Part shown: piece after piece, positions 1 through 8,482 of the stretch
Layout of the letters: the number at the start of each line of letters is the position of its first letter
How positions within the stretch are numbered: position 1 is the stretch's first letter
Assembly: GCF_021568775.1 (NCBI RefSeq)
Contig: NZ_JAKGSG010000054.1
Coordinates: 1-64,000, forward strand
Direction of reading: 5' to 3'
Source of the DNA: Antribacter soli
GTDB taxonomy: Bacteria > Actinomycetota > Actinomycetes > Actinomycetales > Cellulomonadaceae
Length of the DNA: 64,000 nucleotides
The notes under the pieces: model-generated
Seen by the model: the letters and a program-made list of their open reading frames with translations, nothing else
Database searches by the model: none
Told to the model about the DNA's origin: nothing
Made by a program: the position numbers and the translations under genes

Positions 1-74
1 GCAGAAGGGGGGGGGCCGCCCGCCGGCCCCCCCCCCCCGCGGGGGGGGGGGCCCCCCCCCCCCCCCCCCCCCCC
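1..74. other. G/C homopolymer block at the window edge
   Basis: The first 74 bases are almost only runs of G and C, including uninterrupted runs of about ten G and more than twenty C. It encodes nothing and does not resemble the coding DNA that follows. It is most likely a sequencing or assembly artefact at a contig end, so nothing should be inferred about the gene that precedes the permease. Confidence 0.8.
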
Positions 75-131
75 ACCGCAGCCCTCGCCGACGTCGTCGT
101 CGGCATCGACCCTTTCGAAGGTGAAAGACTC

Positions 132-1163
132 ATGGCAGCAGTGCACGCACCCCAAGCGTCGGCGTCGACCGGGGCCAGACTCAGCAACCTGGTGCGCCGA
201 CCCGAGTCGGGAGCGCTGATCGGGACGCTCAGCGTCTTCGTCTTCTTCGCGATCTTCGGCGGCTCGCAGTTCCTGTCCGCAGGTGGATCGGCCAGCTGGC
301 TCAACGTCGCAGCGGAGCTGGGAATCATCGCCATCCCGGTAGGGCTGCTGATGATCGCCGGCGAGCTGGACCTCTCGGTGGGCTCGGTTCTCGCTTCGAG
401 CTCGATGACCCTGGCCATCGTCTCGGGGCAGTGGGGCGCGCCGGTCGGCGTCGGCATCCTTCTCGCCCTCGGCCTCGGCCTGACCACGGGCTTCCTCAAC
501 GGACTTCTCGTCACCCGCACGAGGGTGCCCTCGTTCGTGGTCACCCTGGCCACGAACTTCGGCCTCGCCGGAGTCACGCTCGGCGTGTCCCGTGTCCTCA
601 CGGGGACCACGAGCGTCGCGATCGATCCCGGGTCGCCGGCCAAGGAGCTCCTGGGCACCTTGCTGGCGAACAAGTTCGAGGTCGCGATCTTCTGGTGGAT
701 CGGCGTCATCCTCGTGGTGGGCTGGATGCTGCACACCAGCCGCTACGGGAACTGGATCTTCGCCGTCGGCGGTGACACGGAGAGTGCTCGCGCCACCGGC
801 ATCCCGGTCGAGAAGGTCAAGATCGCACTCTTCATGGGAACCGGTCTTGGTGCTGCGCTCGTCGGTGTCATCCAGACGATCCTCTACAACAGCGCACAGG
901 TCGCCAACGGCCAGGCGTTCGTCTTCAACTCGATCATCGCCGTCGTCATCGGAGGCGTGCTGCTCACCGGCGGCTACGGCTCGGTCGTCGGGGTCGTGCT
1001 GGGCACGTTGACCTTCGCCATCGTCCAGCAGGGCATCTACTACACCGGCTGGAACTCCGACTGGGCCAGCCTCATCCTCGGCATCTTGCTGCTCGCGGCG
1101 GTCCTGATGAACAACACCTTCCGGAAGATGGCTCTCTCCTACGCCCCGAAGAGGAAGGCATGA
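132..1163 (+). CDS. CUT2-type sugar ABC transporter permease (RbsC/FrcC-like)
   Basis: This 343-residue protein is an integral membrane permease of a ribose/fructose/inositol-type sugar importer. It is hydrophobic throughout, with roughly nine or ten membrane segments. It carries the family block AGELDLSVGSV near residue 76 and the cytoplasmic coupling loop GGDTESARATGIP near residue 213, which docks with the ATPase. A purine-rich ribosome site (AAGGTGAAAG) precedes the ATG. The stop codon overlaps the start of the ATPase gene by four bases (ATGA), so the two are translationally coupled. The periplasmic-type binding protein that should complete the importer is not in the window and probably lay upstream of the contig edge. 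The substrate cannot be read from the sequence. Confidence 0.93.
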   Translation: MAAVHAPQASASTGARLSNLVRRPESGALIGTLSVFVFFAIFGGSQFLSAGGSASWLNVAAELGIIAIPVGLLMIAGELDLSVGSVLASSSMTLAIVSGQWGAPVGVGILLALGLGLTTGFLNGLLVTRTRVPSFVVTLATNFGLAGVTLGVSRVLTGTTSVAIDPGSPAKELLGTLLANKFEVAIFWWIGVILVVGWMLHTSRYGNWIFAVGGDTESARATGIPVEKVKIALFMGTGLGAALVGVIQTILYNSAQVANGQAFVFNSIIAVVIGGVLLTGGYGSVVGVVLGTLTFAIVQQGIYYTGWNSDWASLILGILLLAAVLMNNTFRKMALSYAPKRKA

Positions 1164-2017
1164 CCATGTCCGCACCCCTTCTCAAGCTGACGAACGTCTG
1201 CAAGTCCTACGGGACCACCGACGTCCTGACCGACATCAGCCTCGAGGTGAGACCCGGTGAGGTGCTGTGCCTCCTCGGCGACAACGGGGCCGGCAAGTCC
1301 ACCCTGATCAAGGTGCTCTCGGGCTTCCACGAGCCGACGTCGGGCACGCTCGAGATCGGCGGCGCACCGGCGTCGTTCAAGAGCCCCCGGGATGCCAGCG
1401 CGCACGGGATCGCGACCGTCCACCAGTTCGGCGGGACCTTCCCCCTGATGAGCATCGGTCGCTCCTTCTTCGTCGGCGCCGAGCCGACCAAGGGCTGGGG
1501 CCCGCTGAAGCGGTTCGACCGGAAGTACGCCGGTGAGGTGGCAGTGCGCGAGATGCGCGCGCTGGGCATCACCCGGGTCACCGACGGCGACCGGCTCGTC
1601 GGTGGACTGTCCGGGGGCGAACGTCAGGCCCTGGCGATCGGCCGCGCGGTCTACTTCGGCGCGAACGTGCTCATCCTCGACGAGCCGACCGCGGCCCTGG
1701 GCGTCAAGGAGGCCACGCACGTGCTGCGCATCATCATGCAGGCACGCCAGAAGGGGATCGCCGTCATCCTCGTCACGCACAACGTCACCCACGCCATGAC
1801 GGTCGGCGACCACTTCGCCGTGCTCATCCGCGGTGCGCTGGCTGCCGACTTCCGCAAGGGCGAGCGCACGCGCGAGGAGATCACCGATCTCATGGCAGGC
1901 GGCGAGGCCATGGCCGAGCTCGAGGCGGAGATCGAGACCTACCAGCGCGAGCATGCCGGCCACGTCCCCGACCCCTCGGAGCTCGAGCGGCGCACCCACC
2001 CGAAGCAGACCGGCTGA
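1160..2017 (+). CDS. Sugar ABC transporter ATP-binding protein, single domain
   Basis: This 285-residue cytoplasmic ATPase energises the adjacent permease. The Walker A motif GDNGAGKST lies near residue 41, the signature LSGGERQALAIGRA near 150, and Walker B VLILDEPTAALG near 171. RbsA-type importers normally use a fused two-domain ATPase of about 500 residues. This one has a single nucleotide-binding domain, as in FrcA-like systems, so it should act as a homodimer. The C-terminal 25 residues are acidic and basic, probably a helical tail. The ATG overlaps the permease stop. The next gene starts 44 bases downstream in the same direction, consistent with one operon. Confidence 0.93.
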   Translation: MTMSAPLLKLTNVCKSYGTTDVLTDISLEVRPGEVLCLLGDNGAGKSTLIKVLSGFHEPTSGTLEIGGAPASFKSPRDASAHGIATVHQFGGTFPLMSIGRSFFVGAEPTKGWGPLKRFDRKYAGEVAVREMRALGITRVTDGDRLVGGLSGGERQALAIGRAVYFGANVLILDEPTAALGVKEATHVLRIIMQARQKGIAVILVTHNVTHAMTVGDHFAVLIRGALAADFRKGERTREEITDLMAGGEAMAELEAEIETYQREHAGHVPDPSELERRTHPKQTG

Positions 2018-2061
2018 CCTGGTCGCTTCCCTACTTCCACAAACAGAAAGAGCAACCTGCC

Positions 2062-3240
2062 ATGACCAAGAAGTCACTCGGTGTCGCCGTGATCGGCGCC
2101 GGCATGGTCGGCCGTGCCCACGCCGCCGGCTACCGGACCGCCAGCCAGCTCTACGACCTCGACCTGCCCGAGATCCGGCTGGTGGCGATCGCCGACGCCC
2201 ACGAGCCGTTCGCCGTCGACGGCGCCAAGCGCTTCGGCTACGAGCGCGCGGAGACCTCGTGGCAGGCGATCGTGGACGCACCGGACATCGACGTGGTCTC
2301 GGTCGCGATCGCCAACGAGCTGCACCGTCCGGTCGTCGAGGCCCTGCTCGCCGTCGGCAAGCACGTGCTGTGCGAGAAGCCGCTCGCCCCGTCCGTGGAG
2401 GACGCAAAGGCGATGGTGGCGGCCGCCGAGGCCGCCGGCAGCCAGTCCGGCGTCGGCTTTTCCTTCCGGCGCACCCCGGGGATCAACGCGATCCGCGAGC
2501 AGGTCCAGGCCGGCGCGATCGGCGACCTGCGGCACTTCAACGGCCACTACTGGTGCGACTACGCGCAGGACCCGAAGAACCCGATCAGCTGGCGCTACAA
2601 GGGCGCCCCCGGGACGGGCGCGCTCGCCGACATCGGCAGCCACATGATCGACCTGGGTGAGTACCTCTGCGGGCCGATCGCCAGCGTGAGCGGGGCCGTC
2701 TTCCAGACCTTCACCCGCGAGCGCCCGAAGCCGCTCGGCGCGACCGTCGGCCACGCCGGCGGGGCGGTCAGCGACCAGACCGAGCCGGTGGAGAACGAGG
2801 ACATCGCCACCTTCACCGCCACCTTCGCGGGCGGTGCCGTCGGCACGTTCTCCATCAGCCGGGTGGCGCACGGGCTGCCGAACGGCCTGGGCTTCGAGGT
2901 CTTCGGCGGCACGGGTGCCGCGGCGTTCGACCTCAACCGGCCCGGCGAGTTCACCTTCGCCGACCAGGGCGCCGGCAGCCGGACCAACGGATACCGGCAG
3001 GTGCTCATCGGCCCCCAGCACCCCGGCATCCTCAAGGGCATCCCGATGGACTTCCCCTCCGTCGGCCACGGCCAGAACGACCTCTTCGCCTGGCAGTGCC
3101 GGGCCTTCCTCGACCAGGTCGCGGGCCTCGGAAAGCTGCCGCCCGTCCCCTCCCTCGCCGAAGGCCTCCACAACATGGAGATCCTCGCCGCCGTCAGCGA
3201 GTCGGCAGCCGGCGGCGGCAAGACCGTCAGCCTCGCCTGA
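2062..3240 (+). CDS. Gfo/Idh/MocA-family NAD(P)-dependent oxidoreductase
   Basis: This 392-residue cytoplasmic dehydrogenase oxidises or reduces a sugar or cyclitol with NAD(P). An N-terminal Rossmann fold shows GAGMVGRAHA at residues 12-21. The family block CEKPLAPS follows near residue 107, where the Lys is catalytic in the family. The segment GALADIGSHMIDLGEY near 185 carries the conserved Asp/His of the C-terminal alpha/beta domain. It sits between a sugar importer and two TIM-barrel isomerases, the usual make-up of an inositol- or rare-sugar-catabolic operon. The substrate is not identifiable. The length is normal for the family and the reading frame is intact. Confidence 0.92.
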   Translation: MTKKSLGVAVIGAGMVGRAHAAGYRTASQLYDLDLPEIRLVAIADAHEPFAVDGAKRFGYERAETSWQAIVDAPDIDVVSVAIANELHRPVVEALLAVGKHVLCEKPLAPSVEDAKAMVAAAEAAGSQSGVGFSFRRTPGINAIREQVQAGAIGDLRHFNGHYWCDYAQDPKNPISWRYKGAPGTGALADIGSHMIDLGEYLCGPIASVSGAVFQTFTRERPKPLGATVGHAGGAVSDQTEPVENEDIATFTATFAGGAVGTFSISRVAHGLPNGLGFEVFGGTGAAAFDLNRPGEFTFADQGAGSRTNGYRQVLIGPQHPGILKGIPMDFPSVGHGQNDLFAWQCRAFLDQVAGLGKLPPVPSLAEGLHNMEILAAVSESAAGGGKTVSLA

Positions 3241-3272
3241 GAACGATCAACCACTCCGCAAAGGACCATGAC

Positions 3273-4316
3273 ATGAAGCTCGGCGCCTACACCGCCTGCC
3301 TCCACGACAAGACCCTCGACGAGGCCCTGGAGATCCTGGCCGGCCTCGGCCTGACGTCGGCCGAGGTGAACTCCGGCGGCTTCATCGGCACGCCGCACTG
3401 CCCCGTCGACGAGCTGCTCGAGAGCGAGGAGGCGCGCCGCGACTACCTCGCCGTGTTCGACCGGCACGGGATCGAGCTCACCGCGCTCAACTGCAACGGC
3501 AACCCGCTCCACCCCGACCTGGAGGTGCGGTCCAAGCACTCCGAGGACGTACGGCGGTCCATCCGGCTCGCGGCGCTGCTCGGCGTGAAGACCGTCATCA
3601 CGATGTCGGGCCTCCCTGGGTCGGAGCCCGGGACGACCCGCCCCTCGTGGAACGTCATCCCGTGGGACTCCGCCTACAAGGAGAGCCTCGACTACCAGTG
3701 GGAGGAGGTCGCGGTGCCGTACTGGAAGGAGATCCAGCTGCTCGCCGCGGAGAACGATGTCAACGTCGCCATCGAGATGCACCCGCACAACCTCGTCTTC
3801 AACCCCGCGACGCTCAAGCGCCTCGCCGAGCTGACGACTCCGGAGGGCGGTCGCACCCACGTGGGTGCGGAGATGGACCCCAGCCACCTCTTCTGGCAAT
3901 GGATCGACCCCGTGGCGGCGATCGAGGAGCTCGGTGAGCTCGTCTTCTTCGCCGCGGCCAAGGACACGCTCGTCCACGAGACCGCCCAGGTCAACGGAGT
4001 CCTCGACGACCGGTTCGAGTGGATCCCCGCCGAGGAGAACCCGCTCGGTCTCGGCGGCCACTACACGGTGACCCGCTGGCCGGCCGTCCCCGGCTGGTCC
4101 TTCGTCGCCGTCGGCCGCGGCCACGCCGAGGAGTTCTGGACCCGGTTCCTGACGGCGCTGCACAAGGCCAACCCGGGCCTGCACGTCAACATCGAGCACG
4201 AGGACGCGTCGTTCGGCCAGATCGAAGGCATCGAGTACGCAGCCAAGAACCTGATCGAGGCCGGCCGGCGCTCCGGCGTCGTCGAAGCACCGATGGAAGA
4301 AAGACAACGTGGCTGA
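3273..4316 (+). CDS. Sugar phosphate isomerase/epimerase, AP-endonuclease-2-like TIM barrel
   Basis: This 347-residue protein belongs to the xylose isomerase-like TIM-barrel superfamily, which uses a divalent metal to isomerise or epimerise keto-sugars or cyclitols. The ATG at 3273 was chosen because it begins the conserved first strand MKLGAYTACL. The open frame upstream of it lies inside the preceding gene. Likely metal ligands are the Glu of AIEMHPHNL near residue 164, the Asp/His of GAEMDPSHLFWQW near 198, and the Glu of VNIEHEDASF near 304. It lies 32 bases after the Gfo/Idh dehydrogenase and 45 bases before a second barrel of the same superfamily. The two probably catalyse successive steps, but which ones cannot be told. 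Confidence 0.9.
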   Translation: MKLGAYTACLHDKTLDEALEILAGLGLTSAEVNSGGFIGTPHCPVDELLESEEARRDYLAVFDRHGIELTALNCNGNPLHPDLEVRSKHSEDVRRSIRLAALLGVKTVITMSGLPGSEPGTTRPSWNVIPWDSAYKESLDYQWEEVAVPYWKEIQLLAAENDVNVAIEMHPHNLVFNPATLKRLAELTTPEGGRTHVGAEMDPSHLFWQWIDPVAAIEELGELVFFAAAKDTLVHETAQVNGVLDDRFEWIPAEENPLGLGGHYTVTRWPAVPGWSFVAVGRGHAEEFWTRFLTALHKANPGLHVNIEHEDASFGQIEGIEYAAKNLIEAGRRSGVVEAPMEERQRG

Positions 4317-4361
4317 CGGCATCGCCCCGCGTTCTACGCCTGAGCCGAGAGGACACCACCG

Positions 4362-5243
4362 ATGGTGACGATCGCCCTGGACCCCACGCCGTTCCACCAC
4401 GACCACGGCCTGCTCGACTTCCCCGATGTCGTGGCCCGGCTCGGGTACGACGCGATGCAGCTCTCGCCGCACGTGGACTTCACGCCGTTCTTCCGGTACC
4501 CGAAGGCGGACGACGCGCTCGTGACCTCGCTGAAGAAGCGTGCCGCCGACGCCGGCGTCGCGATCCCCGCAATCCTCCCGGTGCAGCGCATCTCGTGGCC
4601 CGACGAGCCGCAGCGCGAGGCCGCCGTGCGGAACTTCCTGCGCGTGATCGAGCTCGCCGTCCAGCTCGAGATCCCGGTCATCAACTCCGAGTTCAGCGGC
4701 CGCCCCGAGCGGTCCGAGGACTCGGAGGCCGCGTTCTACCGGTCGATGGAGGTCCTCCTGCCCCGCATCGAGCGGGAGGGCCTGCGCCTGAACCTCGACC
4801 CGCACCCCGACGACTTCGTCGAGGACGGGCTCGAGGCGTGGCGCATCATCCGCGGACTCAACTCGGCCTCGGTCGGGTTCGTGTACGTGGCGTCGCACAC
4901 CTTCTACTACGGAGACCGGGCGACCACCCTCATCCCTGAGATCGACGACCGTCTCGGCGCCGTCTACACGGCGGACTCCTTCGACCACCGCCGCTCCCAC
5001 GGGCTGCGGTACATCTCGAACCCGCCCGGCAACACCGCCCGTGTGCACCAGCATCTCCGCATCGGGGACGGCGACGTCGACTGGGCGGAGCTGTTCGGCG
5101 TGCTCGCCGGCACCGGGTACCTCGACCGCGACGACGCGCTCATCGTGTCGAACGTGTTCGCCGAGGACGAGGCGTCCGAGGAGGTCTCGCGCATCCAGCT
5201 CGAACGGCTGCGCGAGCTCATCGACACGGCCCGCGCCGCGTAG
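4362..5243 (+). CDS. Second sugar isomerase/epimerase TIM-barrel protein
   Basis: This 293-residue protein is another xylose isomerase-like TIM barrel and the last intact gene of the operon. Candidate metal-binding positions are the Glu of VINSEFSGRPE near residue 106, the Asp/His of LNLDPHPDDF near 145, the Asp and His residues of TADSFDHRRSHG near 202, and the region VHQHLRIGDGDVDW near 228. The Asp/His-rich HLRIGDGDVDW block is typical of IolE/IolI- and hydroxypyruvate-isomerase-like members. A ribosome site (GAGAGGACACC) precedes the ATG. Substrate and product are unknown. It shares superfamily but little obvious sequence with its upstream neighbour, so it is not a recent duplicate. Confidence 0.88.
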   Translation: MVTIALDPTPFHHDHGLLDFPDVVARLGYDAMQLSPHVDFTPFFRYPKADDALVTSLKKRAADAGVAIPAILPVQRISWPDEPQREAAVRNFLRVIELAVQLEIPVINSEFSGRPERSEDSEAAFYRSMEVLLPRIEREGLRLNLDPHPDDFVEDGLEAWRIIRGLNSASVGFVYVASHTFYYGDRATTLIPEIDDRLGAVYTADSFDHRRSHGLRYISNPPGNTARVHQHLRIGDGDVDWAELFGVLAGTGYLDRDDALIVSNVFAEDEASEEVSRIQLERLRELIDTARAA

Positions 5244-5253
5244 GGTCCCGTCA

Positions 5254-5394
5254 TCACAGTCGGAGATCGGTCGCCGTGTGGACGAACGGCATCTCGTTCA
5301 TCCCGGACTTCGAGGGCTTGTGGGTGACCCGGTAGGGCCAGGTCGTCTCCAACGCCGTCTGGCGCCGCCGGGAGATGCCTACGAGTTCGAGGCG
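5254..5394 (-). pseudogene. Orphan C-terminal gene fragment, family not recognised
   Basis: On the minus strand a 46-codon stretch with a strong G/C third-position bias ends in a proper stop at 5254. It contains the peptide TWPYRVTHKPSKSGMNEMPF. It is open only back to an in-frame stop at about 5395 and has no start codon or ribosome site. It therefore looks like the surviving 3' end of a gene whose front has been lost. I do not recognise the family. It begins the decayed region that follows the sugar operon. Confidence 0.4.
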
Positions 5395-5511
5395 TCATCG
5401 ACGACACTCTTGACGCATGCCTGGCGGTGCCGAATGACGACGACCGTCCGTTCCCGTCGCACCGGTGCAACGCCAGAGGGGGCGCGCTCAGCTCGCGCAG
5501 TTCGATGCGTA

Positions 5512-5538
5512 GGGTGGCGTCCGCTCGTCAGGCGTGAG
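5512..5538. repeat. 27-bp direct repeat, copy 1
   Basis: The 27 bases starting GGGTGGCGTCCGCTCGTCAG recur at 6806-6832 with one mismatch (26/27), in the same orientation and 1,294 bp apart. The two copies bracket the GH31 and histidine-kinase remnants. The origin of the repeat is unknown. Confidence 0.85.
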
Positions 5539-5622
5539 ATTGGTCGGCACTCAGTGGGCAGCGGACAACCTCATCTGACCTGCGTGGCGCGTTCAGATCC
5601 CGGGCCGCGTCCCAGCGCGACG

Positions 5623-6545
5623 TCATCCGAGATGGTAGGTGGCTGGCGGTCCCTGAAAGGTTACGGTCGGGGTGCCCGCCGCGGGCTCGTTCAGGCCGAG
5701 GCCGCAGTGCTCGTCTACGCGGATTGGCGTCAGTTCTAGGTGCGTGGCCAATCCGGAGGCCGCTGCAGTGCGCGCGTCAACGGTGAGCAGGCCCTCGGTG
5801 TCTGACCAACCCAGCGTCGTGAATGTGTACTCGCCGCGCTCGTAGCCGTAGCCGTCGCCCGCGTCGCGGTACAGGTCGAAGTGGCCGTCAGAGCCGGGGT
5901 AGACCCGAATCTCCAGCGGCGCATCCGCAGCCTGCTCGGCGTGCCCCACGATCGGGCCGAGCGGCAGAATCGAGCCGGCCCGGACGAAGATGGGCATGCG
6001 TTCAAGCGGTGCGGCAGCCTCGATCGTCTGTCCGCCGGAGTGACGCTCGCCTGTCCAGAAGTCGTACCAGCCGCATCCAGCCGGGAGATACACCGGCCGC
6101 GTCGGTACGACATCGGCCATGGGCGTGGAGTCAGGGCCGAAGTAGATGGGCTTGGTCACCGGGCAGATCATCAGCGCCGGGCCGATCATCAGCTGGTCGT
6201 CGATGTCGTACACCGCGGGGTCGTGGCGAAAGTCGAAGGCCAGCGCTCTCATGGTGGTGTAGTGGCGGTGGGTCTCCCATCCCTGCAGCGTGTACAGGTA
6301 GGGCAGCAGCCGGTAACGCAGCCGGATGAAGTCGATGATCGTGTCGTAGGTGACGTCGCCGACGTCGCCGAAGCGCCACGGTTCTCGGGGCGTGTCGGTG
6401 CCGTGCGAGCGGAACATGGGCAGGAACGCGCCGAACTGCAGCCAGCGACTCCTGTTGGGTGCTGTGGCGCTCCTTGGACTGGAAGTATCCCAGCGCCCAG
6501 CGTGGCAGCGGCGGCACCCGCTCGGGGACGGCGTCCATGAAATTT
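5623..6545 (-). pseudogene. GH31 alpha-glycosidase (alpha-xylosidase-like), catalytic core deleted
   Basis: Two pieces of a family-31 glycosidase lie on the minus strand. The upstream piece (about 6455-6545) encodes LPRWALGYFQSKERHSTQQE, the entry to the catalytic barrel. The downstream piece (5623 to about 6452) encodes SRWLQFGAFLPMFRSHGTDT and the whole C-terminal beta domain to a normal stop. They are in different frames and directly abut near 6453. About 200-250 residues that normally separate them, including the catalytic nucleophile and acid/base aspartates, are missing. The N-terminal domain is missing as well. Residual reading from the Met at 6417 gives 264 residues, which cannot be an active enzyme. 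It is adjacent to sugar-catabolic genes that an active glycosidase might once have fed. Confidence 0.85.
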
Positions 6546-6805
6546 AGGTGGGAGCGGTTCTCCGCCGGACGATCGCAGTCGGGGGTGCGCCGGCTGTCGT
6601 TGCGTCGAGCGCCGTCCCGAGGGCCGGCCGTACGACTGACCACTGCCCGTCGGTGCGGACCTCGAGGCCGCCGCCCGTCGCCTCGGCGCAGGTGCCGACG
6701 ATGTCGAGCCCCAGGCCCGTGGAGCCTCGGTCGCTGCGTCCGCGCTCGAGCGCCACGGCCGGGATGCCCGGTCCCTGGTCCTTGACGTCCACGATGACGG
6801 TACAA
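6544..6805 (-). pseudogene. Histidine-kinase ATPase-domain remnant
   Basis: The minus strand encodes about 85 residues matching the end of a sensor-kinase HATPase_c domain. The G1 box DQGPGIP lies near 6780 and the G2 box STGLGLDIVGTCAEATGG follows, then the final strands and an intact stop at 6544. Everything upstream (sensor, DHp/H-box, N box) is absent, and homology stops at the 27-bp repeat. The stop touches the front of the GH31 remnant, so both boundaries are probably recombination joints. It has no catalytic value. It indicates that a two-component locus once lay here or was carried in. Confidence 0.75.
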
Positions 6806-6832
6806 GGGTGGCGTCCGCTCGTCAGGTGTGAG
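6806..6832. repeat. 27-bp direct repeat, copy 2
   Basis: This copy matches 5512-5538 at 26 of 27 positions in the same orientation and forms the outer boundary of the histidine-kinase remnant. Confidence 0.85.
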
Positions 6833-7251
6833 GTCACCGCGAGGGCCTTCGGAGTCTGACCGATTGGCGGGAGTCCGTGATGGGCGCACCGCTACAGTCG
6901 GTGGCGTTCCCGCTTGCCGGTCAGAGGACCACTCCCGCACCGGCCGACAGTAGGTCCAGCGTGGACGGCGACGGCACAGGCCACGCGCCCGGCGCCCTGG
7001 ACGAGCACCCGGTTCGCCAGCCCGAGCCGACACGGTCCGCACTGGACAAGGAGTGGGCGTCGCAGCATCGTCGCGGTGATTCCACCTGCCCAAGACCGAC
7101 GACGACGTCCGCCACGTCGCCCATCCTCGACGACTCCATCGACGCCGATACGGCACGTCCGCCATACAGCACGGGCAGGACCCCTTCGTGGCCGGCGTGA
7201 CGACCTACCTGGTCGGCGAGGCGTGGCACGGCACCCACAGGTATGGCGAAC
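6833..7251. other. Intergenic stretch without a confident gene
   Basis: About 420 bp with no start/ribosome-site/family combination I can support. Both strands have stretches with high G/C third positions. One is a minus-strand reading through about 6925-7230, and the other is a plus-strand reading that ends with VGEAWHGTHRYGEL and a stop at 7263. This suggests decayed coding DNA rather than a promoter region. Confidence 0.5.
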
Positions 7252-7581
7252 TCAGGCTGTGTTGACCACGCAGAAGAGGTTGCCCTCGCTGTCGGCGAGC
7301 ACGACGAAGTCGGCGCCATCGGGGTAGGTCCAGTCCACCCTCGTCGCCCCGAGCGAGATGAGCCGTTCGATCTCGGACCGCTGCTCCTCCTCGCTGTCCA
7401 CCCACAGGTCGAGGTGCGTCCGGTCGTCCTCGTCGAGGTGCAGCCTGACTCCTTCGCCGCGCTGCGGGCAGAGGAAGTCCGGGTTGGCCGACCGGGGCGC
7501 ATAGTGCAGCGCCTCACGCCAGAACTGAGCCGCCCGGCGGTTGTCCGACGTGTTCATCACGACCGCTCCGATGCGCAACAT
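7252..7581 (-). CDS. VOC-family protein (glyoxalase/bleomycin-resistance-like)
   Basis: This 109-residue cytoplasmic protein has one vicinal-oxygen-chelate module. The first strand is LRIGAVVMNTSD, followed by a helix with AAQFWREALHY. The strand THLDLWVDSEEE and the closing FVVLADSEGNLFCVVNTA complete the beta-alpha-beta-beta-beta folds. The ATG at 7581 was chosen because the VOC fold begins at its MLRIG. Sequence upstream of it is not family-like. Proteins of this size (the Glyoxalase_6 type) have mostly unknown substrates. The gene stands alone between decayed stretches and has the composition of a normal resident gene. Confidence 0.85.
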   Translation of the reverse strand: MLRIGAVVMNTSDNRRAAQFWREALHYAPRSANPDFLCPQRGEGVRLHLDEDDRTHLDLWVDSEEEQRSEIERLISLGATRVDWTYPDGADFVVLADSEGNLFCVVNTA

Positions 7582-8020
7582 CGCAAGATCGTCGCACCGG
7601 CACCACGTCCTCGCCATCGCAAGAAGTCCCTCGGGGCGAGCACCGGCACCGTCGTGAGCCAGCTTCGTCGGACGTCAGCGCCATCCTCTAGACGATGGTG
7701 TGACCTGTGAGGATATCGAGGGGGAGGGACTCTGTTCGCGGTGCTCGGCGCTTGGCGCTCGACAACCGGATGAAACTGGGCGCAAGGCTGTGCTACCTGC
7801 CCGATCTCGACACTGACCAGCAGCGACGCCGATCCTGCCGGGACGCCCTCATAGAAAGTCCCGGGCCGCGAAAGGTTTCACTATTCGACCGGCGTTTTCA
7901 TCCCGGATTGGCGGTACTTTCCATGGCCCGAAGGGAGAGAATAGTCCGAGCGCGCGAGGCTCTTCGATCAACGCCCGTCCGCGGCTTGCATCCTCGCGCT
8001 GACGGCAAGGAGGCCGACCC
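7582..8020. other. Intergenic stretch, no gene seen
   Basis: About 440 bp of somewhat lower G+C with frequent stops on both strands. I see no family match. Its 3' end carries the ribosome site GGCAAGGAGG that serves the small secreted protein starting at 8021. Confidence 0.6.
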
Positions 8021-8437
8021 ATGAAGAGAGTGTTCAAGACGCGTTTGGGGGTGCGTTTGGGAGTTCCCGCGGTGGCGAGCGTGGCGGTCCTGGCCGCCTT
8101 CGCTGCCCCAGCGCAGGCGACGATTCATCCGATCGTCCAATCGGTGAGCTGTGCTGCCGCCGCAGCCTGGGCGAACACCGCGGTCGCCGACCCGGCCGGG
8201 CAGACGCCTGAGGGCTTTGCGGGCGAGATCGTCTCCGTGTCGCCCCCGTTCCTGACCGTCGCGTTCCCCGAGCCCCTGGAGTTTGACCAGTCGGACTTCC
8301 GCGCTCTCATCGCGACCGGGTTCGTGGACGAGATCCTGCTCGACGCCGACGGCAACGTGACGGCGTTGGTTGTCGACCTACGCGACGTGCCCAAGGCCGC
8401 AAGCGGACAAGGCGGGGCGCACTGCGCAAATGCCTAG
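8021..8437 (+). CDS. Small secreted protein of unknown function
   Basis: This 138-residue protein has a classic Sec signal peptide: basic MKRVFKTRLGVR, a hydrophobic stretch, and AAPAQA as the probable cleavage site near residue 31. The mature part is about 105 residues with two cysteines (VQSVSC and AHC near the end) that could pair. It contains an acidic strand-rich middle (EILLDADGNVTALVVDL). A strong ribosome site (AAGGAGG) lies eight bases before the ATG. I do not recognise a characterised family. The shape resembles small conserved secreted proteins of actinomycetes. It is single-gene, followed by a hairpin-rich intergenic region. Confidence 0.75.
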   Translation: MKRVFKTRLGVRLGVPAVASVAVLAAFAAPAQATIHPIVQSVSCAAAAAWANTAVADPAGQTPEGFAGEIVSVSPPFLTVAFPEPLEFDQSDFRALIATGFVDEILLDADGNVTALVVDLRDVPKAASGQGGAHCANA

Positions 8438-8482
8438 CCCCGCCGCCGAGAAAGGTCGGCCGCGGCGTCAGAAGCCGTCGAT

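Noticed and set aside
1139-5054. Long open frames on the minus strand opposite the sugar operon (several hundred codons)
   Set aside because: They are mirror readings of the strongly GC3-biased plus-strand genes. They have Arg/Val/Gly-rich composition, no motifs and no ribosome sites.
6131-7165. A 344-codon minus-strand frame through the GH31 and kinase pieces
   Set aside because: It only briefly coincides with the GH31 fragment LPRWALGYFQSKER. The rest is out of frame with any homology.
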